Below are positions 1 to 8,886 of a stretch of DNA of 64,000 nucleotides, piece after piece. The DNA comes from Candidatus Zhuqueibacterota bacterium (GTDB lineage: Bacteria > Zhuqueibacterota > Zhuqueibacteria > Oceanimicrobiales > Oceanimicrobiaceae). The notes below the pieces were generated by a model. The model saw only the letters and a list, made by a program, of their open reading frames with translations, was not told the origin of the DNA and did no database searches. Each line of letters begins with the position of its first letter. Within the stretch, counting starts at the first letter, position 1. Position numbers and translations under genes: made by a program. The stretch is taken from assembly GCA_029261995.1 (NCBI GenBank), contig JAJDAF010000058.1, forward strand, positions 171,546-235,545, written 5' to 3'.

Positions 1-3000
1 ATTCACACCGGCGGTTCCGTGGCTCGGTTGGGTTTGAATCGCCACTGTCGAGGGATCCAGGAATCCGTCTGCGTCAGTGTCGTTGGCGAGCACGTCAACA
101 GCCACTGGATTGTCCTGGAAGGTCGTGGCAAAATCGGTGGTGGCAACCGGCGCAACATTGGCCGGGAAGACGTTGATCGTGACTGTGGCCTGATTCGACA
201 GCGCACTTTCGTTGTCTTCAACCGTGTAGTTAAACGAGTCCGAACCCAGAAAATCTGTGTCCGGCGCATAGGTAATCTCGCCGGTAATGCCGTTAACGGA
301 AACTGTGCCATGGCCGGGCTGGGAAGTCAGGTTGACCGTCGATGGTTCGAGCTGTCCGTTGGCATCGTCATCGTTGTCAAGCGGGTTGAAACTGGCTGGC
401 GTGTTGACCCGCACTTTGATGTCATCGTCCCTGGCCACTGGCGGATCATTGCCAACCAGTGCAAGAGTGGTGACGACCAGTTCTGGCGGGAACAGACCTT
501 CCTTGGAATAGTATTTCGCTAGATCAGCGAGCAGACTGCTGACCAGGAAGCTGTAAACCCCGTCTTCAACAACAATGCTGCTGACGTCTATTTCGACCCA
601 CGTGTTTTCAGTGACAGGTCCAATTGCGGCAAAATGCGTCCGTGAGGTCACCGGAGCGTTCTTGTACGTCAGTTGGGCCTCTGTCCACGGTGTCTCGTTA
701 TCGAGGAAGTCGTTTGAGACGTGAAAGATGCGTCCGCCGCTGGTGCTGCTGTTGTCGCTGCCGTCTGTTACCCGCAGACGCAGTTTCATGCTTTGGATAT
801 TGCCGATTAGGCCGCTGATGTTGAACTTGAGATAAGTGGTGAACTCGCTGCCAAGAACTTTCATCGTGGTTCTTGACCCGAAATTCCCACTTGGGGAGAG
901 AGAGCGCACCTGAGCATCATCGGTCGGGTTATACGTGAGAGTGACCAACTGCGGTCCTTTGGTAACGACAATGGTGACCGTGGCCTCGTTTGAAGTTGCA
1001 CCGTCGTTGTCATTCACGGTGTAAGTAAAACTATCCGTGCCCAGTGCGCCGGATGTCGGCGTGTAAGTGATAGCGCCTGTGGTCGGATTCACGTTAGCTG
1101 CCCCGCGCCCTGGCGGCGAGACAATTGTGACGGACTCCGGCAGCAATTGGCTGTCGTCGCTGTCGTTGGCCAGTACGGGAATCCCGACCGCCAGTTGGTC
1201 AGTCGTTTCTGCCTGGTCATCGTTTGCGGTTGGCGCCACATTTGGCGGCCGGACCGTAATCAACACTGTCGCCAGATTTGAGATGTCTCCGGCCTCGTCG
1301 CGAATCGTGTAGGTGAAGCTGTCCGGGCCGAGATAATCCGTGCTCGGCGTGTAAGTGACTGTGCCGGAAGGAGTGTCGATATCCGTGGTTCCGTTACTCA
1401 CATCAGAAACGATGGTCAGTGTCGGAAGGTCGAGCGGGTCGTCAACCCCGGTGTCGTTGTTGGTTACCGGGATATCAATTTGTGCGTTCACCTGCACCGA
1501 GGCGATATCATCTTCGGCTACGGGCGGTGTGTTTACTTCGTTGGCGATGACCTGCAGTATGAGCTTCGGAGGAGTTTGTCCCTCTTTCATGAAGTATTTG
1601 ATGTCATCGACTGAGTTGCTCTCGATAGCGAAGGTGAACAACCCGTTGCCACTGATTGCCTGGGTAATATTGAATTCCACGATGTCGTTGAGCGCCACGC
1701 CTCCGAGCGCGCTTAGCGGCAACCCCAGGAAGTTCGGGGCGTTGAGCGCATTCAGGGTCTCTTCTTGCCAGGCCTCGTTGCTGCCCTTGAAGGTGTTCTC
1801 CGCAAGGAAAATCGTGCCACCATCGTCGCTGTTGTCCGCCGCATGGAGCTGAACTTTGGCGCTCAGAACGTCGTCGATCACGCCATCTACCTGGAACTTG
1901 ATGTAGGTGATGAACTTGTCTTTCTCGACTTTCGAGCTGGCATTGGCTCCGAAATTGGCGTCCTTGTCGCCGATCTTGATGTAACTGTCTTCGGTCGGGG
2001 TGAACGTCAGGTTCTCCAGCGAAACAGCTTCTGCAACTGTGATAGACTGGTTTGGCGCAACATTGCGTAACCGCTGTGTGACCCCAGAGGGCCATTTGAT
2101 TCGAATGGAGTCGATGTTGGTAGCGTCGCCCAGGCCGAAACGCGCGGCCAGATCGCTCTGCCCCCCGCGACCTGTTTGACCGGAAATTTCGTGCATCTGC
2201 GCCACTTGTTGACCATCGATTTCGGCGTAGACCAGTACCTTCGCGCCGATAGCCCGCTTGTTTGTGAGAACCCCAGTCAGCTCGATGTCGAGCCAATTGC
2301 CGCTGGCGCCTTCGTTGACAAAAAGCAGGTTTGCAGTGCCCTGATCTTGTGCAACGAACAAATCCAGGTCGCCGTCTCCATCGATATCGGCCCAACTGGC
2401 GCCGGTCGCGAATCCAAGCGCCAGAGTTGGCGCCCCCGAGATACTTGAGAAGCTACCGTCTCCGTTGTTCTCGTAGAACAGATTTGCGGCCGCGTCAGAA
2501 TTGGTGCTGACGAACAGGTCAAGATCGCCATCGTTGTCAAAATCGCCCCAAGCTGAACCATGCGCGTCGGTGTTGTCCGTCACTACCGGTCCGGTCGTGA
2601 GTGCTGTGAAGTTTCCGGAGCCGTCGTTGCGATAGAGTGCATTGGCGCCGCCGGAGTTGGCGACGAACAGGTCGAGGTCGCGATCGTTGTCGTAATCGCC
2701 CCAGCTCGCGCCCTGGGTGTTGGCGCCATCATTGACCACCGGCCCGCTAGTGACCGCGGAGAAGCTACCGTCACCGTTGTTTTGGTAAAGCGCGTTGTTT
2801 TGGCTGTTCTGGTTGCCGACGAACAGGTCGAGGTCGCCGTCGCTGTCGTAGTCTGCCCACGCTACACAGGTACCGTCTGCGCCATCAGAAACGACGGGTC
2901 CGGCAGTGATTTTGGCAAACGTGCCATCGCCATTGTTTTTATACAGAAAGTCGTTCTGGCCCTGGTCGTTTGCGACTGCCAGGTCCAAAAATCCGTCATT

Positions 3001-3483
3001 GTCGTAGTCTCCCCACGCGGCGCCCAAAGACCGACCGCCATCGTTGACGATTTCTCCGATTGTAACCGCGGTGAAGCTGCCGTTACCCTTATTGCTGTAC
3101 AGCCTGTTGTTGGGAATTTCATAGGGAACGAAGATGTCCAGGTGACCATCGTTGTTGAAGTCACCCCAGGTGCCTCCCTGCGCCGGATTGAAATCATTGA
3201 CAATATCGCCCGACGTGACGCGGTTGAAAACAGAATCGCCCGTGCCGGTGTAGAGGAAATTCGCGTCAAAGCCGGTGTTGGCGATGAACAAATCCAGTTC
3301 ATCGTCGCTGTTAAAGTCACCCCAGCTGGCGCTCATGGACTTGCCAGTGTTGGTGGCAATGTCACCCGTTGCGACCTGCTTAAAAGTCGGTGTTTGACCC
3401 AGGAGTGGGCTACTCACGATTTGAAGCAAAAACAGGGACAGGAGACTTGCGCTGCAATTCTGCAGCTTTTTTGATTCTAGCAT
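1..3483 (-). CDS. Giant secreted FG-GAP/ASPIC/DNRLRE/cadherin-like protein (partial, C-terminus beyond left edge)
   Basis: One uninterrupted frame runs from ATG 3483 (AAGGGG about 9 nt upstream) to base 1, giving 1161 residues without a stop. The frame was checked by translating blocks near 2700, 2400, 2040, 1500, 960, 480 and 60. Residues 1-30 form a signal peptide. About residues 38-390 hold tandem FG-GAP/VCBS repeats with the recurring pattern WGDYDNDGDLDLFVAN, the calcium-binding loop of a beta-propeller. Residues about 395-480 match the ASPIC/UnbV pattern (GQTGRGGQSD, FGLGDA, IKWPSG). Two DNRLRE-type modules follow (about 491-640 and 846-995), alternating with pairs of cadherin-like Ig domains (GTVTYTPSTDYLGPDSFTYT pattern). 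The protein is probably cell-surface or secreted; a sorting domain beyond the edge is likely but not seen. Its function is not known; adhesion or polymer binding is inference. Confidence 0.93.
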   Translation of the reverse strand, partial: MLESKKLQNCSASLLSLFLLQIVSSPLLGQTPTFKQVATGDIATNTGKSMSASWGDFNSDDELDLFIANTGFDANFLYTGTGDSVFNRVTSGDIVNDFNPAQGGTWGDFNNDGHLDIFVPYEIPNNRLYSNKGNGSFTAVTIGEIVNDGGRSLGAAWGDYDNDGFLDLAVANDQGQNDFLYKNNGDGTFAKITAGPVVSDGADGTCVAWADYDSDGDLDLFVGNQNSQNNALYQNNGDGSFSAVTSGPVVNDGANTQGASWGDYDNDRDLDLFVANSGGANALYRNDGSGNFTALTTGPVVTDNTDAHGSAWGDFDNDGDLDLFVSTNSDAAANLFYENNGDGSFSSISGAPTLALGFATGASWADIDGDGDLDLFVAQDQGTANLLFVNEGASGNWLDIELTGVLTNKRAIGAKVLVYAEIDGQQVAQMHEISGQTGRGGQSDLAARFGLGDATNIDSIRIKWPSGVTQRLRNVAPNQSITVAEAVSLENLTFTPTEDSYIKIGDKDANFGANASSKVEKDKFITYIKFQVDGVIDDVLSAKVQLHAADNSDDGGTIFLAENTFKGSNEAWQEETLNALNAPNFLGLPLSALGGVALNDIVEFNITQAISGNGLFTFAIESNSVDDIKYFMKEGQTPPKLILQVIANEVNTPPVAEDDIASVQVNAQIDIPVTNNDTGVDDPLDLPTLTIVSDVSNGTTDIDTPSGTVTYTPSTDYLGPDSFTYTIRDEAGDISNLATVLITVRPPNVAPTANDDQAETTDQLAVGIPVLANDSDDSQLLPESVTIVSPPGRGAANVNPTTGAITYTPTSGALGTDSFTYTVNDNDGATSNEATVTIVVTKGPQLVTLTYNPTDDAQVRSLSPSGNFGSRTTMKVLGSEFTTYLKFNISGLIGNIQSMKLRLRVTDGSDNSSTSGGRIFHVSNDFLDNETPWTEAQLTYKNAPVTSRTHFAAIGPVTENTWVEIDVSSIVVEDGVYSFLVSSLLADLAKYYSKEGLFPPELVVTTLALVGNDPPVARDDDIKVRVNTPASFNPLDNDDDANGQLEPSTVNLTSQPGHGTVSVNGITGEITYAPDTDFLGSDSFNYTVEDNESALSNQATVTINVFPANVAPVATTDFATTFQDNPVAVDVLANDTDADGFLDPSTVAIQTQPSHGTAGVN

Positions 3484-4345
3484 CTTTCGACACCCCTTTA
3501 CGTTGTGCTGTACGTCAATGGCTCTCTGGACCGCAGTCCATCAGAACGTAAAAGCTATACTCTCTGAGAATTCCCCCGGGTGGAACCGCACGAAGTGCGC
3601 TTCTCAAAAAGCAAACTGGTTGCGAAAGTCAGTTAGCTGTGAGATGTCACGGCTTCAGCAGGCCAATCAATTTTCTTGAGTTCATTGAGAAGGGGGCAGT
3701 TGGAAGATTGATGCTGGCTCGAAGTTGCAATCTGTGTGTTGTCGTCTCAAAAACCGCTATATGAATTGGCAGTGCTGGTAGTTGTCTGACCTCGCTTTCC
3801 TGTTGCTTAACTCATGTTCAAATAGCATGATGTGCGGCAGTTCTCTCCGCACCCGAAATATTACTGTATGAGTACCCGCAAACCCATGTTTATGAAGAGA
3901 AATCAAAGGACATTACGACCAATAGTCATCGGCGACAGTCGGTAACCCTCGTGATTGCCGTGGCAACGGTTTGGTCCTGGCGTTCAAATTTTGTTTTTGA
4001 CGCTGATGCTTCTGCATTTTGCCGTTTTGCTCATATAGAATATTGATACTATTCTTCCTGCTTCAAGGTCCTTTGTGATTGTGGGTATTCCTTCTCCCGC
4101 CGCTAAAAAGTGACTGGCCTCGTGGGGGTGATGAGGAGATGACGCGGTTCATGGCCGTTTCTCTCCTGGCGTGGTCGAAAGATCTTTGCCATGGGTGGTT
4201 GCCCTGCGAACTCTGGCCCGCAGCCGGAATCCTGAAGCAAGTGGCTCAATACACTCAGACTGAATTGTCATAACTGTTTCATGCAATCCTGGCGGTGGAC
4301 GCTGAATTCGTCCTGCTAATCGGAATTCTCAGACTGAACCTGTTG
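3484..4345. other. Intergenic region, no supported gene
   Basis: This stretch of about 860 bases separates the divergent giant secreted gene (minus) and the formyltransferase (plus). Only short frames occur (for example 4079-4273), without a ribosome binding site or recognisable protein features. The stretch near 4030-4060 is AT-rich and may hold promoters, but no convincing -35/-10 pair was found. Confidence 0.5.
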
Positions 4346-5383
4346 ATGATCAGAATTGTACTTGTCTCAAATTGGGGAGGACTTCGGCTTAGCCTGCTCA
4401 ACCAGATCGCGCGGAGCCGGCATCAGCTTCTTGGCATGATTGTCGAGCCAGCACCAAGGAGCAACCGCGAAATGCTCCTCGCCCACCGCCTCATCGGAAA
4501 TGTTCCCAAGGGCAGCACCTTGGCTCAAGGATTATTCGGACCTGTTGCCGCTGAACGAGTGAGGCTGACCAAAGCCGCCGTTCGCCGTTCTGTCGCGCTG
4601 CGGGATTGCGCCGACATCAACACGCCTGAAGACCTGGACGCTATCCGTGGGCTGTCACCCGACCTGATTCTTACCGTTGGTTGGGCGAGCAAATTCAGCC
4701 CGGAGTTGCTCGATATTCCAACGCGAGCGTGCGTCAATATTCATCCGTCTCTTCTGCCGCGATACCGTGGTAGGTACCCGATTTCTGCCGCAATCTACAA
4801 CAGCGTGCGCGAGAGTGGTATAACTTACCATCTCATGAACGAAGAATACGACCAAGGCGCCATCCTGCTCAAGCAATCGGTCTGGTTGCACGATCGCGAA
4901 ACCAGCCTCTCGCTGCTCGGGAAAAGTGGCCGAGCAATTGTGGACTCCCTTGATAGTTTTCTGGACGCATTCGATGCCGATGAACTCGAGCCTGAGCCAC
5001 AGGAGCATCGGGCGGCAAGCTACGCGCCAAGGTTCACCGCCGACGATGCATGGATAGACTGGCGCACACCGACCGATAGAATCGACCGTAAAATTCGCGC
5101 CTACTACCCCTGGCATCCGTGCTATGCTTTCCACCAGAATCAACGCATTGAATTTTCGGAGTGTGCCATCGATGCCGAGAATCCAGAGAGTTTTCCAGGT
5201 GAAGTTCTGGCGGTCAGGGGAAAGTCGGCGGTACAGGTGGCGACCAGCGACGCCACGCTCTGGCTACGCACCGTACCCGGAACCGGGCTTTTTCGCAACG
5301 GTTCCTCCAGGTCTGACGCCGGACGCGTGAAAGTCGGGGATGTGCTGACCAGCCACCCTTTGTCACTACAGCCATCTCCTTAG
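4346..5383 (+). CDS. Formyltransferase family protein (methionyl-tRNA formyltransferase-like)
   Basis: The 345-residue protein has the folate-dependent formyltransferase core. The motif NIHPSLLPRYRG carries the catalytic Asn and His, and EEYDQGAIL supplies the Asp. A C-terminal segment (about residues 215-330, beginning near YAPRFTADDAWIDW) resembles the OB-like C-terminal domain of Fmt. The enzyme should transfer a formyl group from 10-formyl-tetrahydrofolate to an amine. Real Fmt is about 310-320 residues and usually sits beside def; here no def is nearby, so a sugar-amine or other formyltransferase is possible. ATG 4346 begins the Rossmann strand MIRIVLVSN; a GTG at 4295 in the same frame would add 17 hydrophobic residues and is less likely. 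Confidence 0.85.
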   Translation: MIRIVLVSNWGGLRLSLLNQIARSRHQLLGMIVEPAPRSNREMLLAHRLIGNVPKGSTLAQGLFGPVAAERVRLTKAAVRRSVALRDCADINTPEDLDAIRGLSPDLILTVGWASKFSPELLDIPTRACVNIHPSLLPRYRGRYPISAAIYNSVRESGITYHLMNEEYDQGAILLKQSVWLHDRETSLSLLGKSGRAIVDSLDSFLDAFDADELEPEPQEHRAASYAPRFTADDAWIDWRTPTDRIDRKIRAYYPWHPCYAFHQNQRIEFSECAIDAENPESFPGEVLAVRGKSAVQVATSDATLWLRTVPGTGLFRNGSSRSDAGRVKVGDVLTSHPLSLQPSP

Positions 5384-5637
5384 GCCCCGCTACCGTCAAC
5401 ACGCCAAAAGCTCCCGTTGTGTTCCGCCCGGACATGCGGAAAAATTCCGCACTCACCCAAGTTTCCGCACTTCTGTTGTCTGATTCTCGCACTCTATTTT
5501 TCTAAGTAATGACAGTTAAAACATGTACTTATGATGATGCCTGCAAAGCTGGCACTGGCTTTGCTTTGCCAGATGACGAGTTGCTTGCGGAGTGCGGCAA
5601 CTCGCAAAAACACGACTCACAATTCTGGAGGGTTGAT

Positions 5638-6303
5638 ATGATGAAGCAAGCTATTGTTCTGGGCGGATTGGCCCTGAGTTTCCTGATGACGACTGGACTC
5701 AGCCATGCTCAAACTGACAGGCCATCCACGGGCATGACGTTCAAGCTCGGTTTTTGGAACATGGGCGATCAGTCTGAGTTCCTCACCTACATCAGAGAGG
5801 ATGGCCGCGAATACATCGAGACCGGCGGTCTTGGCGGCTGGCTGACGTTTACTTCGCGCACGAGCGACTTCTACACTTTCGAGTTTAACCTTGGGGCATT
5901 CGGCAGGGCCGAGGGCTACGAATCGAGCCGCCATTTCGATTTCGATGATGATGTGGATGGCACTGCGGTCATTCCGGTTCTGTTCGGGATTCAACGCGAA
6001 TTTCTCTCTGTCAACAATTCCAGCGATCTGCGGCCCTATCTGTCGGCCGGCATCGGGCCGTACTGGATCACGGATGTCAAGGACGAGCAAAGCCTCAATC
6101 GAGAAGAAGTGAGATCCAAAATTGACCCAGGCATGTATCTTGGCGGAGGATTGAATTTCTTTCTGAGCGACAAATTCGCGCTCAATTTCGATGGCAAATA
6201 CCACATTGTAGATTTCAACATGGACAATGATGTCAGCGGGTTAGAGCTCGGAATTGGATTCAGCATTCTTTGGGGCAAGTACAAACCGCAGAATGGTCGC
6301 TAA
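5638..6303 (+). CDS. Outer-membrane beta-barrel protein (OmpW-like)
   Basis: ATG 5638 (followed directly by a second ATG) lies 5 nt after GGAGGG at 5627-5632, which sets the start; an in-frame start at 5509 lacks such a site. The 221-residue product has a signal peptide ending near SHAQ. An alternating hydrophobic strand pattern follows, with the block RPYLSAGIGPYWIT and the Gly-rich turn YLGGGLNFFLSDKFAL, and it ends in GIGFSILWG. This fits a small eight-stranded barrel of the OmpW/OprF-N type. The N-terminal half of the gene at 7193-8806 is a clear paralogue. It is the first gene of the envelope cluster reaching to the ECF sigma factor. Substrate or role is unknown. Confidence 0.85.
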   Translation: MMKQAIVLGGLALSFLMTTGLSHAQTDRPSTGMTFKLGFWNMGDQSEFLTYIREDGREYIETGGLGGWLTFTSRTSDFYTFEFNLGAFGRAEGYESSRHFDFDDDVDGTAVIPVLFGIQREFLSVNNSSDLRPYLSAGIGPYWITDVKDEQSLNREEVRSKIDPGMYLGGGLNFFLSDKFALNFDGKYHIVDFNMDNDVSGLELGIGFSILWGKYKPQNGR

Positions 6304-6418
6304 GGAGCGGCCGATGAAAAACAGCCCAAGGCTGCAACTCCACACGACCGTGGCCGCCTTGGTTGACGGCGAGATTTGGACTTGGCGAATTGTGAACCTT
6401 ATCAAGGAAGCAAAGAAA

Positions 6419-7120
6419 ATGAAATTGGGCTCATCCGTATTTCTGTTCCTTCTGAGTTGCTCAGCCTGCGTTATTCAGCTCGAGCCAAATGACTTCTCTG
6501 ATTGCATCGTGTCAGAGCAACTTAGTCTGGAATTCGACTTGCGACAGGCTACGAGAATAAAGCTCGAGGCAGGCGCTGGCTCTCTGATTATTCAGCCGGG
6601 CGCTACAGACAGCACTGTCAGTATCAATGGCACGGCTTGTGCACGCAGCCATGAGGATCTACAGAAAATCAAGCTGCGCAGCAACATCATCGGTGGTGAG
6701 TTGATTATCACTGCAGAGGCTCCAGTGAGCGGGAAATTCGACCTCATTGTGTCTGTCCCCGACAGTCTGCCCATCGACGTCAGCGACAGCAGCGGTGATG
6801 TTTTGGTTGAGGATCTTGTGAACGATGTTTACATTCGTCAAGGCTCAGGCAATCTCAATATTCGGGAAATCACGGGCAGCATCCGCCTCAATGATGGCTC
6901 CGGAAACATCGGTGTTCGAGGCATCTCAGGAGATGTTGTCATCGACCGTGATGGTTCTGGAAACATCGGAATTGAGCGAGTCGGTGGTAGCGTCATCGTG
7001 CATGAAGATGGTTCCGGAAACATCGATGTCCGGCAGGTCCAAGGTGATTTTATTCTGGAACGTGATGGCTCGGGCTCCGTATTCTTCAGTGATGTTGCCG
7101 GGAGAATCGTGCTGCCGTGA
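6419..7120 (+). CDS. DUF4097-type lipoprotein with DGSGN repeats
   Basis: ATG 6419 follows AAGGAAG (6404-6410). The 233-residue product begins with a lipoprotein signal (lipobox-like LSCSAC, with Cys as the acylation site). The body has the beta-helical look of DUF4097/DUF2807 adhesin-like proteins (AGAGSLIIQPG; DSSGDVLVEDL). Residues about 141-233 are five tandem repeats starting at GSGN. The first is 18 residues and the next are exactly 19 residues (57 nt), with DGSGN codons at 6893, 6950, 7007 and 7064. Such repeats would stack as rungs of a beta-solenoid on the periplasmic or surface side. A start at 6254, inside the upstream gene, was rejected. The function is unknown. Confidence 0.85.
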   Translation: MKLGSSVFLFLLSCSACVIQLEPNDFSDCIVSEQLSLEFDLRQATRIKLEAGAGSLIIQPGATDSTVSINGTACARSHEDLQKIKLRSNIIGGELIITAEAPVSGKFDLIVSVPDSLPIDVSDSSGDVLVEDLVNDVYIRQGSGNLNIREITGSIRLNDGSGNIGVRGISGDVVIDRDGSGNIGIERVGGSVIVHEDGSGNIDVRQVQGDFILERDGSGSVFFSDVAGRIVLP

Positions 7121-7192
7121 AGCCCGGAGAAGGAGGGTGGAGCACATCCCGGTCCGTGAGCAGATAAACTGGTAGATGGAAGGAACTCGATT

Positions 7193-8806
7193 TTGGAAAG
7201 CAAATTAGGCAGGCTCGGAAATCTCATGGCACTTGTGGCAATCGTGGTCGTGCTGTGCGGCAATTCCAGCATCTACGCGCAGGGCATTTCCCGTTCAAAG
7301 GGTATTGGCTTTCGTCTGGGCCTATGGAAGACAGCACGTTCAGATGCGCTGATCAGTGTTTCTGGCAGCGAGGTAGAATTGAGCGGCGCTGGCACCTGGC
7401 TGACCTTCTTCTCGCGAGTTAACGATGACTGGTTCTACGAGTTTCACATGGGTGCATTTGCCAGCGTGATTTCAGACGATGTGGACCGCGAGAATATCGT
7501 TGTCGAGACAGAAGACGTGACGGCGATCCTTCCCTTTCTGTTCGGCATGCGTTATGATATTTTGTCTACCAGAAATCACGGTGGTATTCAACCTTATTTG
7601 GGATTTGGTGTCGGGCCGTACTGGATCACCAATGTCGATGCACCGCTCAACAATCCTGATTTTGCCACGGTGGATTCCGGGCTGAAACCGGGCGGCTATC
7701 TTGGCGGCGGATTGAATTTCGCGTTGACCAGCTTTTTCGCATTGAAGTTCGACATGAAATATCATGCCATCGATTTTAAGTTTGACAAGGATTTTAGTGG
7801 TCTGGATTTTGGCCTGGGCTTTAGTGTCATGTGGGGGCAAAAGCGAGAAATTATTCGCGTGCTCGGCGTTCGCCCGATTGTAAACGATATTTACCCGGCC
7901 TATTACCAGTTTTACAATCTCTACCCGCTCGCCATGGTGACCGTGAAGAACATGACCAAGCGACCTATCGAGGTCAACGTGCGTAGCAACATCCGCTACT
8001 TCTCCGAGCGCCCCAACGATTCGGGTTTCGTGACCATCGCAGGCAAAGAGACGAAGGATATCCCGGTTACCGCGATTTTGGGACAACGCATTCGCAACGT
8101 CAAGCAGCGCGAAACCGCGGTTCTCGATTTGTCCGTCGAAGCACGGGCCGGCACCAAAATCACAAAGCAACTCAGCAGCTCTTTGATGGTTCACAATCCG
8201 AACTCCTGGAACGGCGAGATGGACAAACTGGTGTTTTTCGTGACCCCCGACAATGCCGATATCCTCGAATTTGGCCGTGCTATGGTGGCCGAGGTGGAGC
8301 TTGAAGCGCAGCCGGCAATACGAAAACTTGCCATCGCCAGGAAGATCTTTAACCGGTTGGGCAACATGGAGTTTCGCTACCAGAGCGACCCCAACATCCC
8401 ATTCTACAAGGATGATCGGGTCCAGTTTGCAGGGGAAAGCCTGGACCTGAAAAGCGGCGACTGTGATGACTTGGTGGTGCTTTATGCTTCCTTGCTCGAG
8501 AGTGTCGGAATTCACACGGCCTTCGTCGAGGTACAGGACCCCGACAAAGAGTTGGCTCATCTCTACCTCATGTTTGACTCTGGTGTCACTGCCGGCGACG
8601 GTTACCTGGTCAGCAGTAACGCCAAACGCTATGTGATTCGCGAGTCAGCCACCGGGGCTATGAGAGTTTGGGTTCCAGTCGAAACCACTTTGGTTGCCGA
8701 CAGTTTTGATGCTGCCTGGAGAACCGGCGCCCTGTCCTACCTGCAAGAAGGCGATCTCCGGGGAGGTCTGGTAGCCGGCTGGGTAAAGGTGATAGATGTG
8801 GAGTAA
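7193..8806 (+). CDS. Outer-membrane barrel fused to a transglutaminase-like domain
   Basis: The 537-residue frame begins at TTG 7193, preceded by GGAAGGA (7177-7183); ATG 7226 is an alternative start just before the signal peptide core. Residues 30-220 are a beta-barrel paralogous to the 5638-6303 product (shared GPYWIT and GGYLGGGLNF blocks, ending GLGFSVMWG). Residues 235-350 look like an Ig-like or beta-sandwich linker. Residues 375-535 carry a transglutaminase/cysteine-protease signature: KSGDCDDL (Cys424), a following helix ASLLESVGI, then HLYLMFD (His456, Asp462). The enzyme could be a transglutaminase, protease or amidase acting in the periplasm or at the outer membrane. The fusion order, barrel first, is unusual. 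Confidence 0.85.
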   Translation: MESKLGRLGNLMALVAIVVVLCGNSSIYAQGISRSKGIGFRLGLWKTARSDALISVSGSEVELSGAGTWLTFFSRVNDDWFYEFHMGAFASVISDDVDRENIVVETEDVTAILPFLFGMRYDILSTRNHGGIQPYLGFGVGPYWITNVDAPLNNPDFATVDSGLKPGGYLGGGLNFALTSFFALKFDMKYHAIDFKFDKDFSGLDFGLGFSVMWGQKREIIRVLGVRPIVNDIYPAYYQFYNLYPLAMVTVKNMTKRPIEVNVRSNIRYFSERPNDSGFVTIAGKETKDIPVTAILGQRIRNVKQRETAVLDLSVEARAGTKITKQLSSSLMVHNPNSWNGEMDKLVFFVTPDNADILEFGRAMVAEVELEAQPAIRKLAIARKIFNRLGNMEFRYQSDPNIPFYKDDRVQFAGESLDLKSGDCDDLVVLYASLLESVGIHTAFVEVQDPDKELAHLYLMFDSGVTAGDGYLVSSNAKRYVIRESATGAMRVWVPVETTLVADSFDAAWRTGALSYLQEGDLRGGLVAGWVKVIDVE

Positions 8807-8886
8807 TCGCGGCAATGGTTAACGGCGGCCGGCCTTGTCGGTTTCATTGCCAGTTGCCATCTCAAGTTAAGCATACGGAGCTTGTC

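Noticed and set aside
2300..3400. Repetitive DNA in the left edge gene as a possible CRISPR or tandem repeat array
   Set aside because: The periodicity comes from FG-GAP protein repeats; the DNA copies are diverged and in frame.
19..3474. Several plus-strand frames (for example 2560-3474, 1355-1852) and minus-strand fragments in other frames
   Set aside because: They are shadows of the continuous minus-strand secreted gene, which has clear domains in one frame; the shadows have no family character.
3763..3783. TTGGCAGTGCTGGTAGTTGT as a sigma-54 promoter
   Set aside because: The -12 GC is not at the required distance from the -24 GG.
4079..4273. 64-residue plus-strand frame in the left intergenic region
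   Set aside because: No ribosome site, no recognisable protein features, unusual composition.
7472..8560. 362-residue minus-strand frame
   Set aside because: It lies opposite the barrel-transglutaminase gene, which has signal peptide and motifs; the reverse frame has none.
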